64,000 nt of DNA from Cannabis sativa (Eukaryota; Streptophyta; Magnoliopsida; Rosales; Cannabaceae), in assembly GCF_029168945.1 (NCBI RefSeq), contig NC_083610.1, forward strand, positions 70,795,580 to 70,859,579, in the 5' to 3' direction. Shown piece by piece: positions 1 through 11,700 of this stretch. The notes beneath the pieces are model-generated. The model was not told where the DNA came from. It did no database searches and saw only the letters and a program-made list of their open reading frames with translations. Position numbers and translations under genes: made by a program. Position 1 is the stretch's first letter. Each line of letters begins with the position of its first letter.

Positions 1-876
1 TCATTTATATATATTTGTTTAATTTTAAATTAATTTTATTTTAATTTTTTAATCTTTTTAAATAATTTTTTACGTGGACCAATAAAATTGTGCCACGTGT
101 ACATTGTGTTTAGTCCAACATGGCACTTAACACATAAAATGGACGGAAATGTTAAATTGCTAACAGAATATGAGTATTAGGGGTTTTACAGCCCAAATTT
201 GGGTTTTGGGGATTTTGCCGCCATTTACCCTTTATTTTATTATTTTTTTAAATTACATTTTTTTAAAAAAAAATAAAATTACATATTACATATTAATTTA
301 TATTTTTATTTGATTTGTTATTTAAATTATAAGTTACTAACTTTTTAAAATTTATAATATCACTTTATTACATTTTAAATTATATATTACATGTTATAAT
401 TCAATTATTTTTTTAATCATTCATTATAATTTAAAATTAATTTTTTTAAAATACTAAAATATTACTTTACAAAATTTTTAATTACATATTTAAAATTTAT
501 GTTTTATCTTATATATTATTTTTTTATCAACAATTAATTTATTATTTTAATCTTATTAATACATTAATTTTATTTCATTTAAACTATTAATTAATTTTAC
601 ATCATCTAGCTATCTACCAAAATTTTGGCAGCATAACAACTTAAAAATCGTAAACCCAAAATTTTCAAAACCTATAAATAACATAAATAAATATTCCACG
701 ACAATATATGAACAAAAAATGATCCACCCATCTGACTGCCGTAAATTTTATTGTAGAACCTACTTCACTAACATGCATAAACATACTAACTTATAACAAA
801 AACTATTAAATTTACAATACTAATATGAAGGAAAAAAAAACAAACTTGAAGCAGTGCAAAAATAACAACAAGTAAC
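1..876. other. AT-rich stretch without genes
   Basis: I see no coding frame, RNA gene or clear repeat here. The stretch is poly-A/T rich apart from about 60-230, which has a CACGTG G-box core near 94 and a short GC-richer block. This may be the edge of an unrecognised transposon, but no terminal repeat could be paired. Confidence 0.5.
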
Positions 877-1686
877 CAGGGGCGGAGGTACTCTTTGGGT
901 TGGGGTGACCATGGCCCCCCCTCAATTTTTCAACAAATATTTATGTATTTTGATAATATTATTAATTTATTAAAAAAACTTTAAAGATACTCTTATTGTG
1001 ATTCTTTTTTGGAGATATATGATTGAAAATTGTAATTTAGTAAATAGAAAACAGGTCATGTAGTACTTTTGTATTCCATATCCAATAGAATTTTTTTCTT
1101 TTATGGAAATTATTATTTTGTAATCTCTATTATGGCTACACAAAATAATCTTTTTGATCTCTCCTTACCAAAATGAAAACAAAAAAAAACAAAATCTTTT
1201 TATCTAGAAAAAGAAAATAAAATATAATATACCTCTAACACTTTGCATGAATATTTTTGGAAGGAAAAAGAGTTTTGACTAATTAATTACTAATGTACAA
1301 TATATTGAAAAATATTTATAAAATTTATTATAATTACTAAAAAAAATTTGTGTTAAATACTTTTTTTGAGAGATTATGTGTTAAATATTAATTATTATAT
1401 AATATAATTTTTTTTATATATAATAACTAATTATTTTACTAAACAATACAATAAAAATTGATATGTAATTATATTTTTACATATAAATATACAATTTATT
1501 TTAAAATATAATATAATTATTAGACCGTTTATTTATAAAATTAATATCATAACAATTATACAATTATATCCAAACATGTCCTTATTAATAATTTTTGTGA
1601 TGTGCAATTCTATAAAAATATTTTCTTCAAAATATAAGTTTTAAATAATTAGCCCCCTTAAGTATTTCGTTCTGGCTCCGCCCCTG
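877..1686. mobile_element. Non-autonomous hAT element (MITE-like), 810 bp
   Basis: The element begins with CAGGGGCGGAG (877-887) and ends with its exact reverse complement CTCCGCCCCTG (1676-1686). It is flanked on both sides by the perfect 8-bp direct repeat CAAGTAAC (869-876 and 1687-1694). An 8-bp target duplication plus short CAGGG-type termini is the signature of the hAT superfamily. The interior is AT-rich with no transposase frame, so it would depend on an autonomous relative. Both ends and both target copies are intact, so the insertion is structurally complete. Confidence 0.88.
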
Positions 1687-1746
1687 CAAGTAACTAGCGG
1701 TGCTCCAGAGCGGTAAAACAGGAACCTAATTTCATAAAAATAAAAC

Positions 1747-2232
1747 CAAATTAAAATATGAACATACATATACACATATTAATATATATATATAATGACA
1801 TAAAACACTTTACGGATACATATATATATATAAATACACTTATACTCAAACATACATATATACACATACACATATATATACACATACATACATATATATA
1901 TATACACATACATATATACGTATATACACATATATATACACTTACATACACATACAGATATACATACATACACTCACATATACATACATACATACATATA
2001 CCCACATACACTCACATACACTTACACATACACACATATATACACATACACATACACATACATACATAAATACATACATATATACACATATATACACTTA
2101 TACACACATAAATATACATACACATACATACACATATACACATATATACACTTATACACACATAAATATATATACACATACATACACATATTCATACATA
2201 TATACATACTGCCACACACATACATATATATA
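1747..2232. repeat. Compound TATA/CACATA microsatellite
   Basis: About 480 bp of alternating purine/pyrimidine repeats built from ATAC, ATAT, ACAC and CATA units, ending near the poly-A stretch at 2235. The long open frames on both strands here (Y/I/C/V/M-rich or T/H/I-rich) are artefacts of the repeat and are not genes. Confidence 0.9.
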
Positions 2233-2549
2233 AATATTTAAAAAAATTAAAAATTTAAAATTTAAAAATACCTTTAAGAAATTAGAGGTGGTGGGGGTTG
2301 GTGGTCCACAATAGTGGCCAACGGTGGTGGTTTGTAGTCATCGGCGGTGGTCTAGTGGTGGTGGCCGTCGGCAGTGTTCTTTTTTTTTAAAAAAAATGAG
2401 AGAAACCGAGAGGGATTGAGAGAGAATGATATAGAGAATGAGAGAGGTTGAGAGAGAATGAGATAGAGAACGAAAGAGAGGGAGAAAAAAATTTTCAAAA
2501 AAAAAAAAAGAAAATGGGGAAGAAGGGGGCTTCGTGCCCTCTGAAATAT
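2233..2549. other. Purine-rich gene-free spacer
   Basis: GGTGGT-rich stretch (2285-2370) followed by GAGAGAATGAGAGA-type purine repeats (2395-2490) and an A-run. Low complexity; no gene or element end was recognised. Confidence 0.5.
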
Positions 2550-2993
2550 ATATATACTTTTACTGGCGTAATAAAATGCGCCGATAGAAGTGTTTCATTT
2601 AACCTAAATCAAAACGAAACGTTTTGATTATTACTTTTGATGCGCCGGCAAAAGTACTTTCACCTACCAATAAAGTCCACGTAGGAATTTTTCCCTTAAA
2701 ATATTTTTCACGCGGTAAAGATTCTCTCAAATTTTTGGGTGGACTTTTACCGGCGCAATTTTGCGCTGGAATGGGATATGGAAAAATTCTCACGCCTTTT
2801 GGCAATTTATTTTCTATCTTTTACCCGCAAATATTCAATAATACACCGGTATTAACAACTTTTATCGGTGTAGTAATACACCGGCAAAAGTTGTTGCTGA
2901 ATCAAAGTAGAAATTCTACATTTTATTTATACCGTCAGCTTTTACCAACGCATTTTACTAAATGCATTGGTAAAAGTACATTTTCTTGTAGTG
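2550..2993. mobile_element. CACTA (En/Spm) element, right-end fragment
   Basis: The segment ends at TTTTCTTGTAGTG (2981-2993), the reverse complement of the classic plant CACTA terminus CACTACAAGAAAA. Upstream lie several inverted subterminal motifs of the form TTTTACCGGCGC / GCGCCGGTAAAAG (around 2556-2590, 2634-2660, 2743-2770, 2841-2895 and 2943-2977), each able to form a hairpin, as is usual for CACTA transposase-binding regions. No matching CACTAC left end was found upstream, so this is a truncated or rearranged end. The 151-residue frame across it is incidental. Confidence 0.72.
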
Positions 2994-3078
2994 ATGATAA
3001 GTCAAAGAAATTGATGTTACTATATTTGTTGTGGAATAGATGTATGAGAGATATATTGTTTATAATATTATTTAATTA

Positions 3079-4894
3079 AGGGAAAAAAACAAAAAAAATA
3101 CAAAAAAGGAAAAAAAAATTACAAAAATACTATGGGCCGGCCCATTAAACATTTATACAGTCCACATACAAATATTTACAAAAATACCACATGCACTAAA
3201 CCTTCAGCTACACGGAGCCAACGATGAAGATGAACATACCTCGATCGTTTCAAGACAGCAAAACAACCAAAATGAAACCAAAACGAGAGAAATACAACCA
3301 TTAATTCCGCCGAAATTAACTAGAAAAGAAGACCTGCAATGATCTAAACAGAAATCTACGAAAAAAAACTAGAAAAACTGGGAAGAAACTGAAATTACAC
3401 AATTTTTTTTCGGTTTTATTCGATCAAAACAACTCTCCCTAATATCGAAATTCAGATTCATGAAATGTAGATCTGTAACAAACAGATCTGGAGCTCCCCC
3501 GAATCCAAAACAAAGTATGATTTGAATTTTTTTTTAAAAAAAAACCTCATGAATAATAGATCTACTTTATATACAGTTGCATTTTAGTTGATTACTGGTT
3601 TCCAATGTGGAACATATTTTTTAAAAAAACACAATAAGAAGAGAAAATTTGAATTAAGGGACAACAAATTACGTATAAGTCTGTTTATTTTTTGTTTTGG
3701 TTGCCTTATAGTTGCATTATCGTTTTATGATAGTTTATACATTATGTAAGTAGCAAAATCATAATAAAACTACAAAACAACTGTAAACAAACTAAAATAC
3801 AGAAAAAACTCTTTGAACATCAACATCCATGATAAATCAAATTGTTACCCATATATGATATAAAAATGGACAAGAAACAACTAGACAAAAATATATTAAA
3901 AAAAACACATACAGAATGTGTTTACACTATTAAAAAACTATGAAAAAACTAATACAAACTGAGAATAGATGAAATGAAAAACAATAAAACATCTGGAAAA
4001 ACAAAAACAGAAAAAAAAAGACAACAAAATGAAATAGAAATTAAGACTAAACAAACGAAAATGAAAAACCCATAAAAAGAACAAATAAATTAAACTAGAA
4101 GTCCTAAAAAACCAAACAAAACCAAACGAAATGCTAAATTGAAAAACCTAGAATAGTACAAGCGAAAAACACAAGACACACAAATGGCAAATACAAACAA
4201 ATTTCAAATAGGGGCGAAACCAACAAGAAACTAAAATCAAACTTTATACCGAAGACCAACTCCATCTTGATTATTTTTTTTGAGCATCATCTTGAGGAAT
4301 TTTTTCATGGGTAGCCACCTTTGATTTCTTATTTGGAGGAGCTCACCCACGTTTCGACAATGGAGGAGCGAAATCAGAGTCATCCACCTCAACAACAGGT
4401 CGTTTACCCTTGTTCCTATTAGCTAAAGATTTCAACTCCATTTTAGAATTTTTTGTTTGAATAGGGGAAGGAGTTGATGAAGAAGAAGTTACAGGCATAT
4501 CTATATATGGATTAAGAGAAAAATTAAAGAGAGAAAATGATTATCATGAGATTCAGTTAATGGGAGTTGAAAAAAATAAAATTGAAGAACAAAAAAAAAA
4601 GAGAAAAAATAGAGTTAGGATCGTGGAGAATGAAATATTCAGCTATGGAGGTTACTATTTTAAAAAAAAATTGAAAAGAAATAGAAAAAAAAAAGAAAAA
4701 AAGAGAGAAACGATGGATGGTTGATTGATAGGGGGTCATAAGAGCACGTATACCGATGCTTTGAATGAGTGTGCATGTGGTAAAATAGTAATAAAATAAA
4801 GAATAAGAGTAAAAAAATTCATATAGCCGTATAGTGATATTAGTGCAATAAATATTTCATTTTGTATTTTTGATGTAAAAATTTCTTTAATTAA
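3079..4894 (+). repeat. Left inverted arm of the long-TIR element
   Basis: Pairs with 5910-7700 in reverse complement. Short stretches compared by eye (3130-3350, 3830-3900, 4250-4330, 4640-4660) show few mismatches per 50 bases. The arm carries a decayed exon on the minus strand (4343-4498). Confidence 0.8.
4343..4498 (-). pseudogene. Decayed first exon in left inverted arm
   Basis: A 51-residue frame (ATG at 4498, TGA at 4345) begins with a Ser/Thr/Pro-rich stretch and then a basic/acidic region including KMELKSLANRNKGKRP and VVEVDDSD. The right arm at 6186 encodes a recognisably similar peptide, with K(S)SKIGLKSVANRNK at the equivalent place. Similarity between arms continues past the TGA through a lysine-rich tract towards a possible GT splice donor, so the TGA looks like a later mutation in a longer ancestral exon. 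Nuclear-protein-like composition, but no family recognised. Confidence 0.45.
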
Positions 4895-5909
4895 TATTTC
4901 ACAACTTTATTTATAATACTATAATAGACTACTTCAGATGGAACACGTGTCACCTTGGGTTTTAGTGGGCTTGTAGACTGGGCTTTGTTCTTGAGCTTTT
5001 AGGCTTTGGTAGTAAAAATATTACTTTATCTTAGTTTTGTTGTTAATTTTACTACTTCCTAATTCCATTTTAAGTTTATTTTTTCTAATAATAATAATAA
5101 TTATCTATTAAAAAATATAATAATAAAAATAATTATTTTATTTTAAGAATAACAAAATATATTATAATTATTAAAAATAAATTAAAATTCAATTTAATTA
5201 AAATATTATCAATAAAAGTAAATATTATTATCGTTCAGTCTTTTAAATCAACATATAGTTGGATTTTTTGTTTTATTTAAATTAGACGTAATATTTTTTA
5301 AAATTGTATAAAACATAGCACCTTGAGCTAATTTTTTGTCAATATAATATTTAATAACAATATGATTTAATGTGTTATGATAATACTGGTTACGTTTTAT
5401 GTATATGTTTATGCTAAAAATTACCTTCAAGTTAGTTATATTAAAAAAAATTATCGAAAATAGAGTTCAGGGTACTATTTTTTTTACCGTTTTGAAAAAT
5501 GCAGGATCGAATTTGTCATTTAACAAAATAAATAATTAAATCATTAACTTTTACAAAACATAAGGTCTAAAATAGTATTAAACCATAATTCTATATACCA
5601 ATAAAAAGTAACTACACAAATATAGTTGAAAACATACTTTAAGATTATAAATTCAAATTAGAGCCCCTTAAATACACACTAGTCATTTTTGGTTTAAAAA
5701 ATTACAAAAATACTGTTGTACGGAATTTTAAATATTTTAACAATTTTAAGATTTCATTAACATAATATACAGTCTTTTTACTTTTTATGTTATTTTTATA
5801 TTGTGCTCTTGTTCTTTTATTGTTGTTTTGTTGTTGGTTTTATATTATTTTTCTGTTATTTTCATGTGATTTTCTTATTATTTTCATGTTGTTTTTATAA
5901 AATACTATA
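4895..5909. other. Central spacer of the long-TIR element
   Basis: About 1 kb of AT-rich DNA with no coding frame that I can support. A slightly GC-richer block (4920-5010) and a T-rich tract (5770-5905) are the only visible texture. Confidence 0.5.
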
Positions 5910-7700
5910 TAAATATAAGAAATTTTTACATCAAAAATCCAATTTACTCAATTTATTACAAAAAAATCCCTACACGCTTACATCATCATTTTTACATTTC
6001 CTCTTTCTTTTATTACAATTATACCACTTACACATCAATTCCATACATGCAGCCAAGTCATTGATTGATGACTTATATCAATCACACCTTACATCATTCA
6101 CTTATCTTTTTATCTTCTTCATTTTTTTTTTTTTTATTATTTTCAATTTCTTTTCAGTTTTTTTTTTAAAATAAAACCTCCATAGATGAACTCTTCTCCT
6201 CCCCCTTTGCCAAAGAAAAGTTCTAAAATAGGATTGAAATCTGTAGCTAATAGGAATAAGACGATGACTTCGATTTTGCTTCTCAATTGTCGAAACGTGA
6301 GCGAGCTCCTCCTAAAAAAAATCAAAGGTTGCTGCCCAGGAAAAAATTCATCAAGATAATGCTCAAAAAATGATTAAGATGGAGCTGGTCTTCGATCTCA
6401 GGTTTGTTTTCGGTTTCTTTTTCGTTTCCTCCCTTTTTGAAATTTTTTTCGTATTTGACATTAGTGTGTTTTGTGTTTATCGATTTTACTATTTTAGGTT
6501 TTTCATTTTAACATTTCTTTTAGTTTTGTTTGATTTTTTAGGGCTTCTATTTTTTTAGTTTAATTTATTTGTTCTTTTTATGAGTTTTTCATTTTTGTTT
6601 GTTTAGTCTTAATTTCTGTTTTATTTTGGTGTGTTTTTTTTTTTTTTTTTTTTCTTTTTCTGTTTTTGTTTTTCGAGAGGTTTTATTATTTTTCATTTCA
6701 GTTTCTTCATTTGATTATTTTTCATTTTGTAATAGTTTTTTCATAGTTTTTTAATAGTGTAAACACCTTCTGTATGTATTTTTTTTTTAATATGTTTTTT
6801 TTTCTAGTTGTTTCCTGTCCATTTTTATATCATCAATGGGTAACAATGAGATTTATCATGGATGTTGATGTTCAAAGAGTTTTTCCTGTATTTTAGTTTG
6901 TATACAGTTGTTTTGTAGTTTTATTATAGTTTTGCTACTTGCATATGTTATTTCATTATAAAACTAATATGCAACTATTTTGCACAAAACTTACTATGTA
7001 TAACTACTATTTCTTAGTCCCCGTCAAATTTAATTCCTGCATAATATATAAACTAACATAAAACGATAATGCAACTATAATGCAACCAAAACAAAAAATA
7101 AACTGACTTATACGTAACTGGTTGTACCTTAATTCAAATTTACTCTTCTTATTGTGTTTCTAAAAAAATATATATATTGAAAACCAGTAATCAATCAAAA
7201 TGCAACTGTATATAACGGAGATGTATTATTCATGAGGTTTTTTTTTAAATTTTTCACATCATACATTGTTTTGAATTTGGTGGGAGCTCCAGATCTGTTT
7301 GTTACAGATCTACATTTCATGAATATAGATTTCGATATTAGGGGGAGTTATTTTGATCGAATAAAATAGAAAACAAATGTGTAATTTCAGTTTCTTCACA
7401 GTTTTTCTGATTTTTTTTCGTCATTTTCTGTTTAGATCATTGCAGGTCTTCTTTTCCAGTTGATTTCGCCAGAATTAATAGTTGTATTTTTATCGTTTTG
7501 GTTTCATTTTGGTTGTTTTGCAGTTTTGAAACGATCGCGGTATTTTCACCTTCATGGTTCGCTCTGTACAGTTGAAGGCTTAGTGAATGTGGTATTTTTG
7601 TAAATATTTGTATGTGGACTGTATAAATGTTTAATGGGCCGGCCCAAATTATTTTTGTAATTTTTTTTCCTTTTTTGTATTTTTCTGTTTTTTTTCCTAA
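5910..7700 (-). repeat. Right inverted arm of the long-TIR element
   Basis: Reverse complement of 3079-4894. It carries the same exon as the left arm, here on the plus strand from 6186. It lacks some bases present in the left arm around the exon start, and homopolymer lengths differ. Confidence 0.8.
6186..6401 (+). pseudogene. Decayed first exon in right inverted arm
   Basis: Counterpart of the left-arm exon. ATG at 6186 opens a short frame that includes GLKSVANRNK and then shifts frame relative to the left arm. Read across the shift, similarity continues to a position (6401/6402) where CTCAG is followed by GTTTGT, a good plant splice donor. The sequence after it becomes T-rich and intron-like. 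No downstream exon is present in the central spacer, so any gene has been lost. Function unknown. Confidence 0.42.
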
Positions 7701-8239
7701 ATATATAAAAAAAATATTTGAACGTAAATGTATAAATTTTTTACCAAAAATAATAATTTGTGTAAATTTCTCATATTCTTTCTCTTTCTTAATCTCATTT
7801 TTCATTTATAATACATAAATAATCTCTAAATAAAATATAGAGAAACTACATATTGTGTAGATTTAAAGTTTTAAGTGAATAAAAAAAATAAAAATTTTTG
7901 TGATGTACTTGAATTAGCACTTAATCGCCCTATATGTAAATAATATTTTAAATCATAAAAGCAAACTCAAAAACTATGAACAAAATTATACGATAAAACA
8001 CCTAATGAACTAAAAATGATAACAAAATTTAAATTAGCTAAATTTAACAAAATTTAATAATCGTCGAAATATTAATTTATTATATTTAAAACATAGCATG
8101 GTATAAAATCTTTGAACAACACATAATACATAACATGTAACTCATATCACTTATTAAAAAAATAAAAAAGTTGATAGTATAATAATTAAGGAGTTGGTAT
8201 CAAGGAGACACTCATTTAGATCAAGCGGAAAAACATTAA
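7701..8239. other. AT-rich spacer, no gene seen
   Basis: Lies between the long-TIR element and a LINE-like RNase H relic. Only A/T-rich sequence; no element ends or frames that can be supported. Confidence 0.4.
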
Positions 8240-8342
8240 ATTAGTGCGATTGTTGAGACTGATTCTTTAGTTGTGGTTTAAGTTATTCAAAGCTCAATTT
8301 TTATGCCGTCAATCTTTGGGCTCTAATTTTTTATTGTCAAGA
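8240..8342 (+). pseudogene. LINE-type RNase H relic interrupted by the chromovirus
   Basis: Translated from 8240 the sequence reads IVETDSLVVV, stop, VIQSSIFMPSIFGL, stop. The VE(T/S)DS motif is the third conserved block of the RNase H-like domain (RVT_3) found at the end of plant LINEs and related proteins. The fragment has two stops and ends at the insertion site of the chromovirus, whose 5-bp target CAAGA it contributes. It is too short to assign to a subfamily. Confidence 0.4.
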
Positions 8343-8689
8343 TGATACGAATGTGAGGCCTTCTATTAAGTTTACTTATACTAGAAGGGGTAAGCAAGGT
8401 AAATCCAATGATGTGTTGGCTTAGGAAGGGGTATTTTAGTAATTGTCTTTAGTAGTGAGCTACCTTTTATATGGGAAAGGATTGTGATTTTCAGTTATGC
8501 AATTTGTAAGAGAAAACTACTTCTTCTGCATCAGGTGAGAGCTGCCATAGCTCTCTACCTTGTGTGGAAGCTTATTTCCATTGTTTTGATATTCAATAAT
8601 AGCTCCTACTATGAATTTCACTACTGTACCTACTGTTACTTTGCTGTGTGTGTGCTGGTTATTATTTGAACTGCTACAGGTGCCCATCA
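8343..8689 (+). repeat. 5' LTR of the Reina-like element
   Basis: 347 bp, TG...CA bounded, near-identical to 13265-13609. It differs from the 3' LTR by about 13 substitutions, nearly all transitions, and one 2-bp indel in a TG microsatellite near the 3' end. Confidence 0.93.
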
Positions 8690-8691
8690 TT

Positions 8692-8704
8692 TGGTATCAG
8701 AGCC
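8692..8704 (+). promoter_or_regulatory. Primer-binding site (tRNA-iMet)
   Basis: TGGTATCAGAGCC lies two bases after the 5' LTR and matches the complement of the 3' end of plant initiator methionine tRNA, the usual primer of Ty3/gypsy chromoviruses. Confidence 0.9.
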
Positions 8705-8719
8705 AGCCGAATCTGGTGA

Positions 8720-11700
8720 ATGCCGTCGACGAGGATGGAGAAAAAAGTTGAAGGGATTGAAGTCGGGTTGGATAGCGTGAAGCAGGACATTCATAACATC
8801 AAGTTGATTCTCGGAGAATTCAAGGAATCCCAGGAACGAACTGTTACGGGACTTGCTGAACAAATCCGATTGTGCTTGAATGGCCAGGCGAGGATGGCCG
8901 ATGAGTTTTGTGCACTCCGAGAGAGCCAGGCGCCGACGCAGAGCTCCGGTCGGCGATCTGTAAACGAAAGACTTCCATCGCCGGCAGTGGTCGGGTCGAA
9001 TGGGAGAGATGGAGACGGAGGAAGGCGTTCGGAGTTTCGGGCAAGGAAGATAGAATTACCTGTGTATTCAGGCGAAGACCCCGACGAATGGACTTACAGA
9101 GCCGACCGTTACTTTGGGTTGCAGAGGTTGACGCCGGCGGAGCAATTAGAGGCGGCGATAATGTGTTTAGAGGGGGCGGCGCTTAACTGGTTTCGTTGGG
9201 AGAATTCCAGGAATACTATCGGTTCATGGGACGAATTGAAATTAATGCTTGTACGCCGATTCCGATCTGCTCATGAAGGGACAATCTATGATCGGTTCTT
9301 TGCTCTACGCCAAACCGATTCCGTGCAAGAGTATCGTCGGAGGTTTGAATCTCTTGCAGCTGCTATGGGAACAATGGGAGACCAAGGGTTGCAGGGTGTG
9401 TTTGTTAATGGGCTGAGAATGGAAATCCAAGGCCCATTACGCCTATTGCATCCTAATGGGCTCATTAGGGCCATGGAACTTGCTGAGTCAATTGAAGCAA
9501 ACCAAATTCTTGTGAGAAACTATAAAACCGGGTCCAATAGATTAATTCATAACCGGCCCAGTTCATTGAGTATGCCTGAGACACGGGTTCCACACGTGAT
9601 TTCTTCCCCAGCATATTCAACCACTTCAGTCAATAGTAAGACTACTTCGGCATCATCATCATCTTCACCAACTAGCTTCAAACGTTTCACAGAGGCCGAA
9701 TTGAGAGAAAAGAAGGAACGTGGTGTGTGTTTCAAGTGTGATGGACGCTGGTTTCGGGGACATGAGTGTAAGGAGGCTGAGCTAGTGGTGGTGGTTGTCC
9801 AAGATGAGGCCCAAGAAGAACCCCCGGACGACTATGTTGCTGAGATGGTCGGACTTCCTCCGGTGGGAACAGCCGCAGAAGCCCAAACGGTTGAAGTCTC
9901 TCTACATTCCGTGGTGGGCTTAACTCCTCCAAAGATAATGAAAATGTTGGGATCAATCCATGGACATGATGTGGTGGTATTAGTGGATAGCGGGGCGACT
10001 CATAATTTTGTTACTTTGGATCTTGCCACCAAATTGGCGCTTCCAGTCACAAGTACCGAGGCTTACGGAGTGCAAATTGGGAGCGGGCAAGCAATTAAAG
10101 GTACGGGGGTATGCCGTGGAGTTCCATTGACTTTGCAAAGTATTGATATTGTGGATGATTTTCTTCCGCTTCCGTTGGGCAATACGGATGTGATTTTGGG
10201 AGTTCGATGGTTGAATACATTGCTGAAAACCACACACCATTGGCAAGAGCATACCATGGAGTTTCATCTTGGCAACAAACGAGTGGTTTTACAAGGGGAT
10301 CCCACCTTGCATAAAACACCAGTTTCTCTGAAGTCCTTAATGGCTACTTTACAAACCGAGAAGATTGGTGTTTGGGTGGAATTGGGCCATTCGGCAGTCA
10401 TGGCAGCAGAGGAAGAACCATCGGAAGCCATCCCCGCCTTGCTACAGCGCTATAATGTCGTGTTTGAGGAGCCACGGTCTCTACCACCACCTCGACAACA
10501 TGACCATGCCATCACCTTACGACGGGACGCAGCACCAGTTAGTGTTCGGCCGTATCGATACCCCCAGATCACAAAGGATGAGATTCAGCGGTTGATTGAC
10601 CAAATGAAAAGCGCAAAGATCATTCAAGATAGCAACAACCCCTTTTCTAGCCCGGTCTTGTTAGTCAAAAAGAAGGACGGTAGTTGGCGGTTCTGTGTGG
10701 ACTACCGTGCCCTTAATCGAGCCACCATTCCAAATAAGTTTCCTATACCGGTCATTGATGAACTCTTGGATGAATTACATGGTGCTCAAGTGTTCTCTAA
10801 AATTGATCTGCGCTCAGGTTACGACCAAATCAGAGTTCGGCCTGAAGATGTTCACAAGACGGCTTTTCGCACTCATGAAGGCCATTATGAGTTTTTGGTC
10901 ATGCCGTTTTGTCTTACTAATGCTCCTGCCACCTTCCAATCTCAGATGAACGCACTTTTCAAGCCTTGGCTGCGAGAATGTGTTTTGGTATTCTTTGATG
11001 ACATCCTGGTTTATAGCCCTGACGAAGCTACACACATACAACACCTAGAGCTTCTGCTTCAAACTCTCCTTAAGCATCAGTTTTTTGCTAATAAGAAGAA
11101 GTGTTCTTTTGGGCAGCGACGGATTGAGTACTTGGGACATGTAGTGAGTGGCCACGGTGTTGCAGTGGATGATACAAAGATCAAAGCCATGGTGGATTGG
11201 CCTCTCCCTACTTCGATTAAAGCTCTACGTGGGTTCCTTGGTCTTACGGGGTATTATCGCAAGTTTGTCAAGAATTATGGTTCTATTGCTCGGCCTCTGA
11301 CAGATCAATTGAAGAAGGATAGCTTCGCTTGGTCTTCGGCAGCAAGCGAAGCTTTTGAGTCTCTCAAAACAGCAATGACTACGGTCCCCGTGTTAGCCCT
11401 TCCTGATTTTTCCAAGCCATTTGTGGTTGAAGCGGATGCCTCCGGATATGGGTTAGGAGCGGTTTTGATGCAAGAAGGGCGACCTATTGCTTACTTCAGT
11501 CAGATTCTGAAACCGCAAGCTCAACTTAAGTCCATCTATGAGAAGGAATTAATGGCCATTGTGTTGGCGGTCCTTAAGTGGAGGCCATACTTACTAGGTC
11601 GCCGTTTTATTGTCCGTACCGATCAACAAAGCTTGAAGTTCCTCTTGGAACAACGATTGGTCACTCCGGAACATCAGAAATGGTTGGTCAAACTTTTAGG

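Larger units (their letters stand above)
3079..7700. mobile_element. Long-inverted-repeat (foldback / Mutator-like) element, about 4.6 kb
   Basis: Two arms of about 1.8 kb (3079-4894 and 5910-7700) are reverse complements of one another over almost their whole length and enclose a spacer of about 1 kb. The outer ends carry matching GGGAAAAAAAC / AGGAAAAAAAAC termini followed by the shared GGGCCGGCCCATTAAAC block (left near 3134, right near 7640). The inner ends share the motif around GAAATTTTTACATCAAAAAT (left 4868-4890, right 5914-5935). Very long terminal inverted repeats suggest a Mutator-like or foldback element; I could not find a 9-bp target duplication or a transposase, so the superfamily is inferred. 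Confidence 0.72.

Noticed and set aside
1751..2225. Several overlapping long frames on both strands (60-103 residues)
   Set aside because: They are translations of a TATA/CACATA microsatellite and have only its repeat composition.
2624..3079. 151-residue frame
   Set aside because: It runs across inverted subterminal repeats and the terminus of a CACTA element; the opposite strand is similarly open and no domain is visible.
5803..6558. Phe/Leu/Tyr-rich frames that look like membrane proteins
   Set aside because: They come from T-rich low-complexity DNA in and next to an inverted arm; the other arm does not preserve the frames.
3060..7720. Nine-base target duplication expected for a Mutator-like element
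   Set aside because: The flanks TTTAATTAA and AAATATATA do not match; the superfamily assignment therefore remains inferred from arm length alone.
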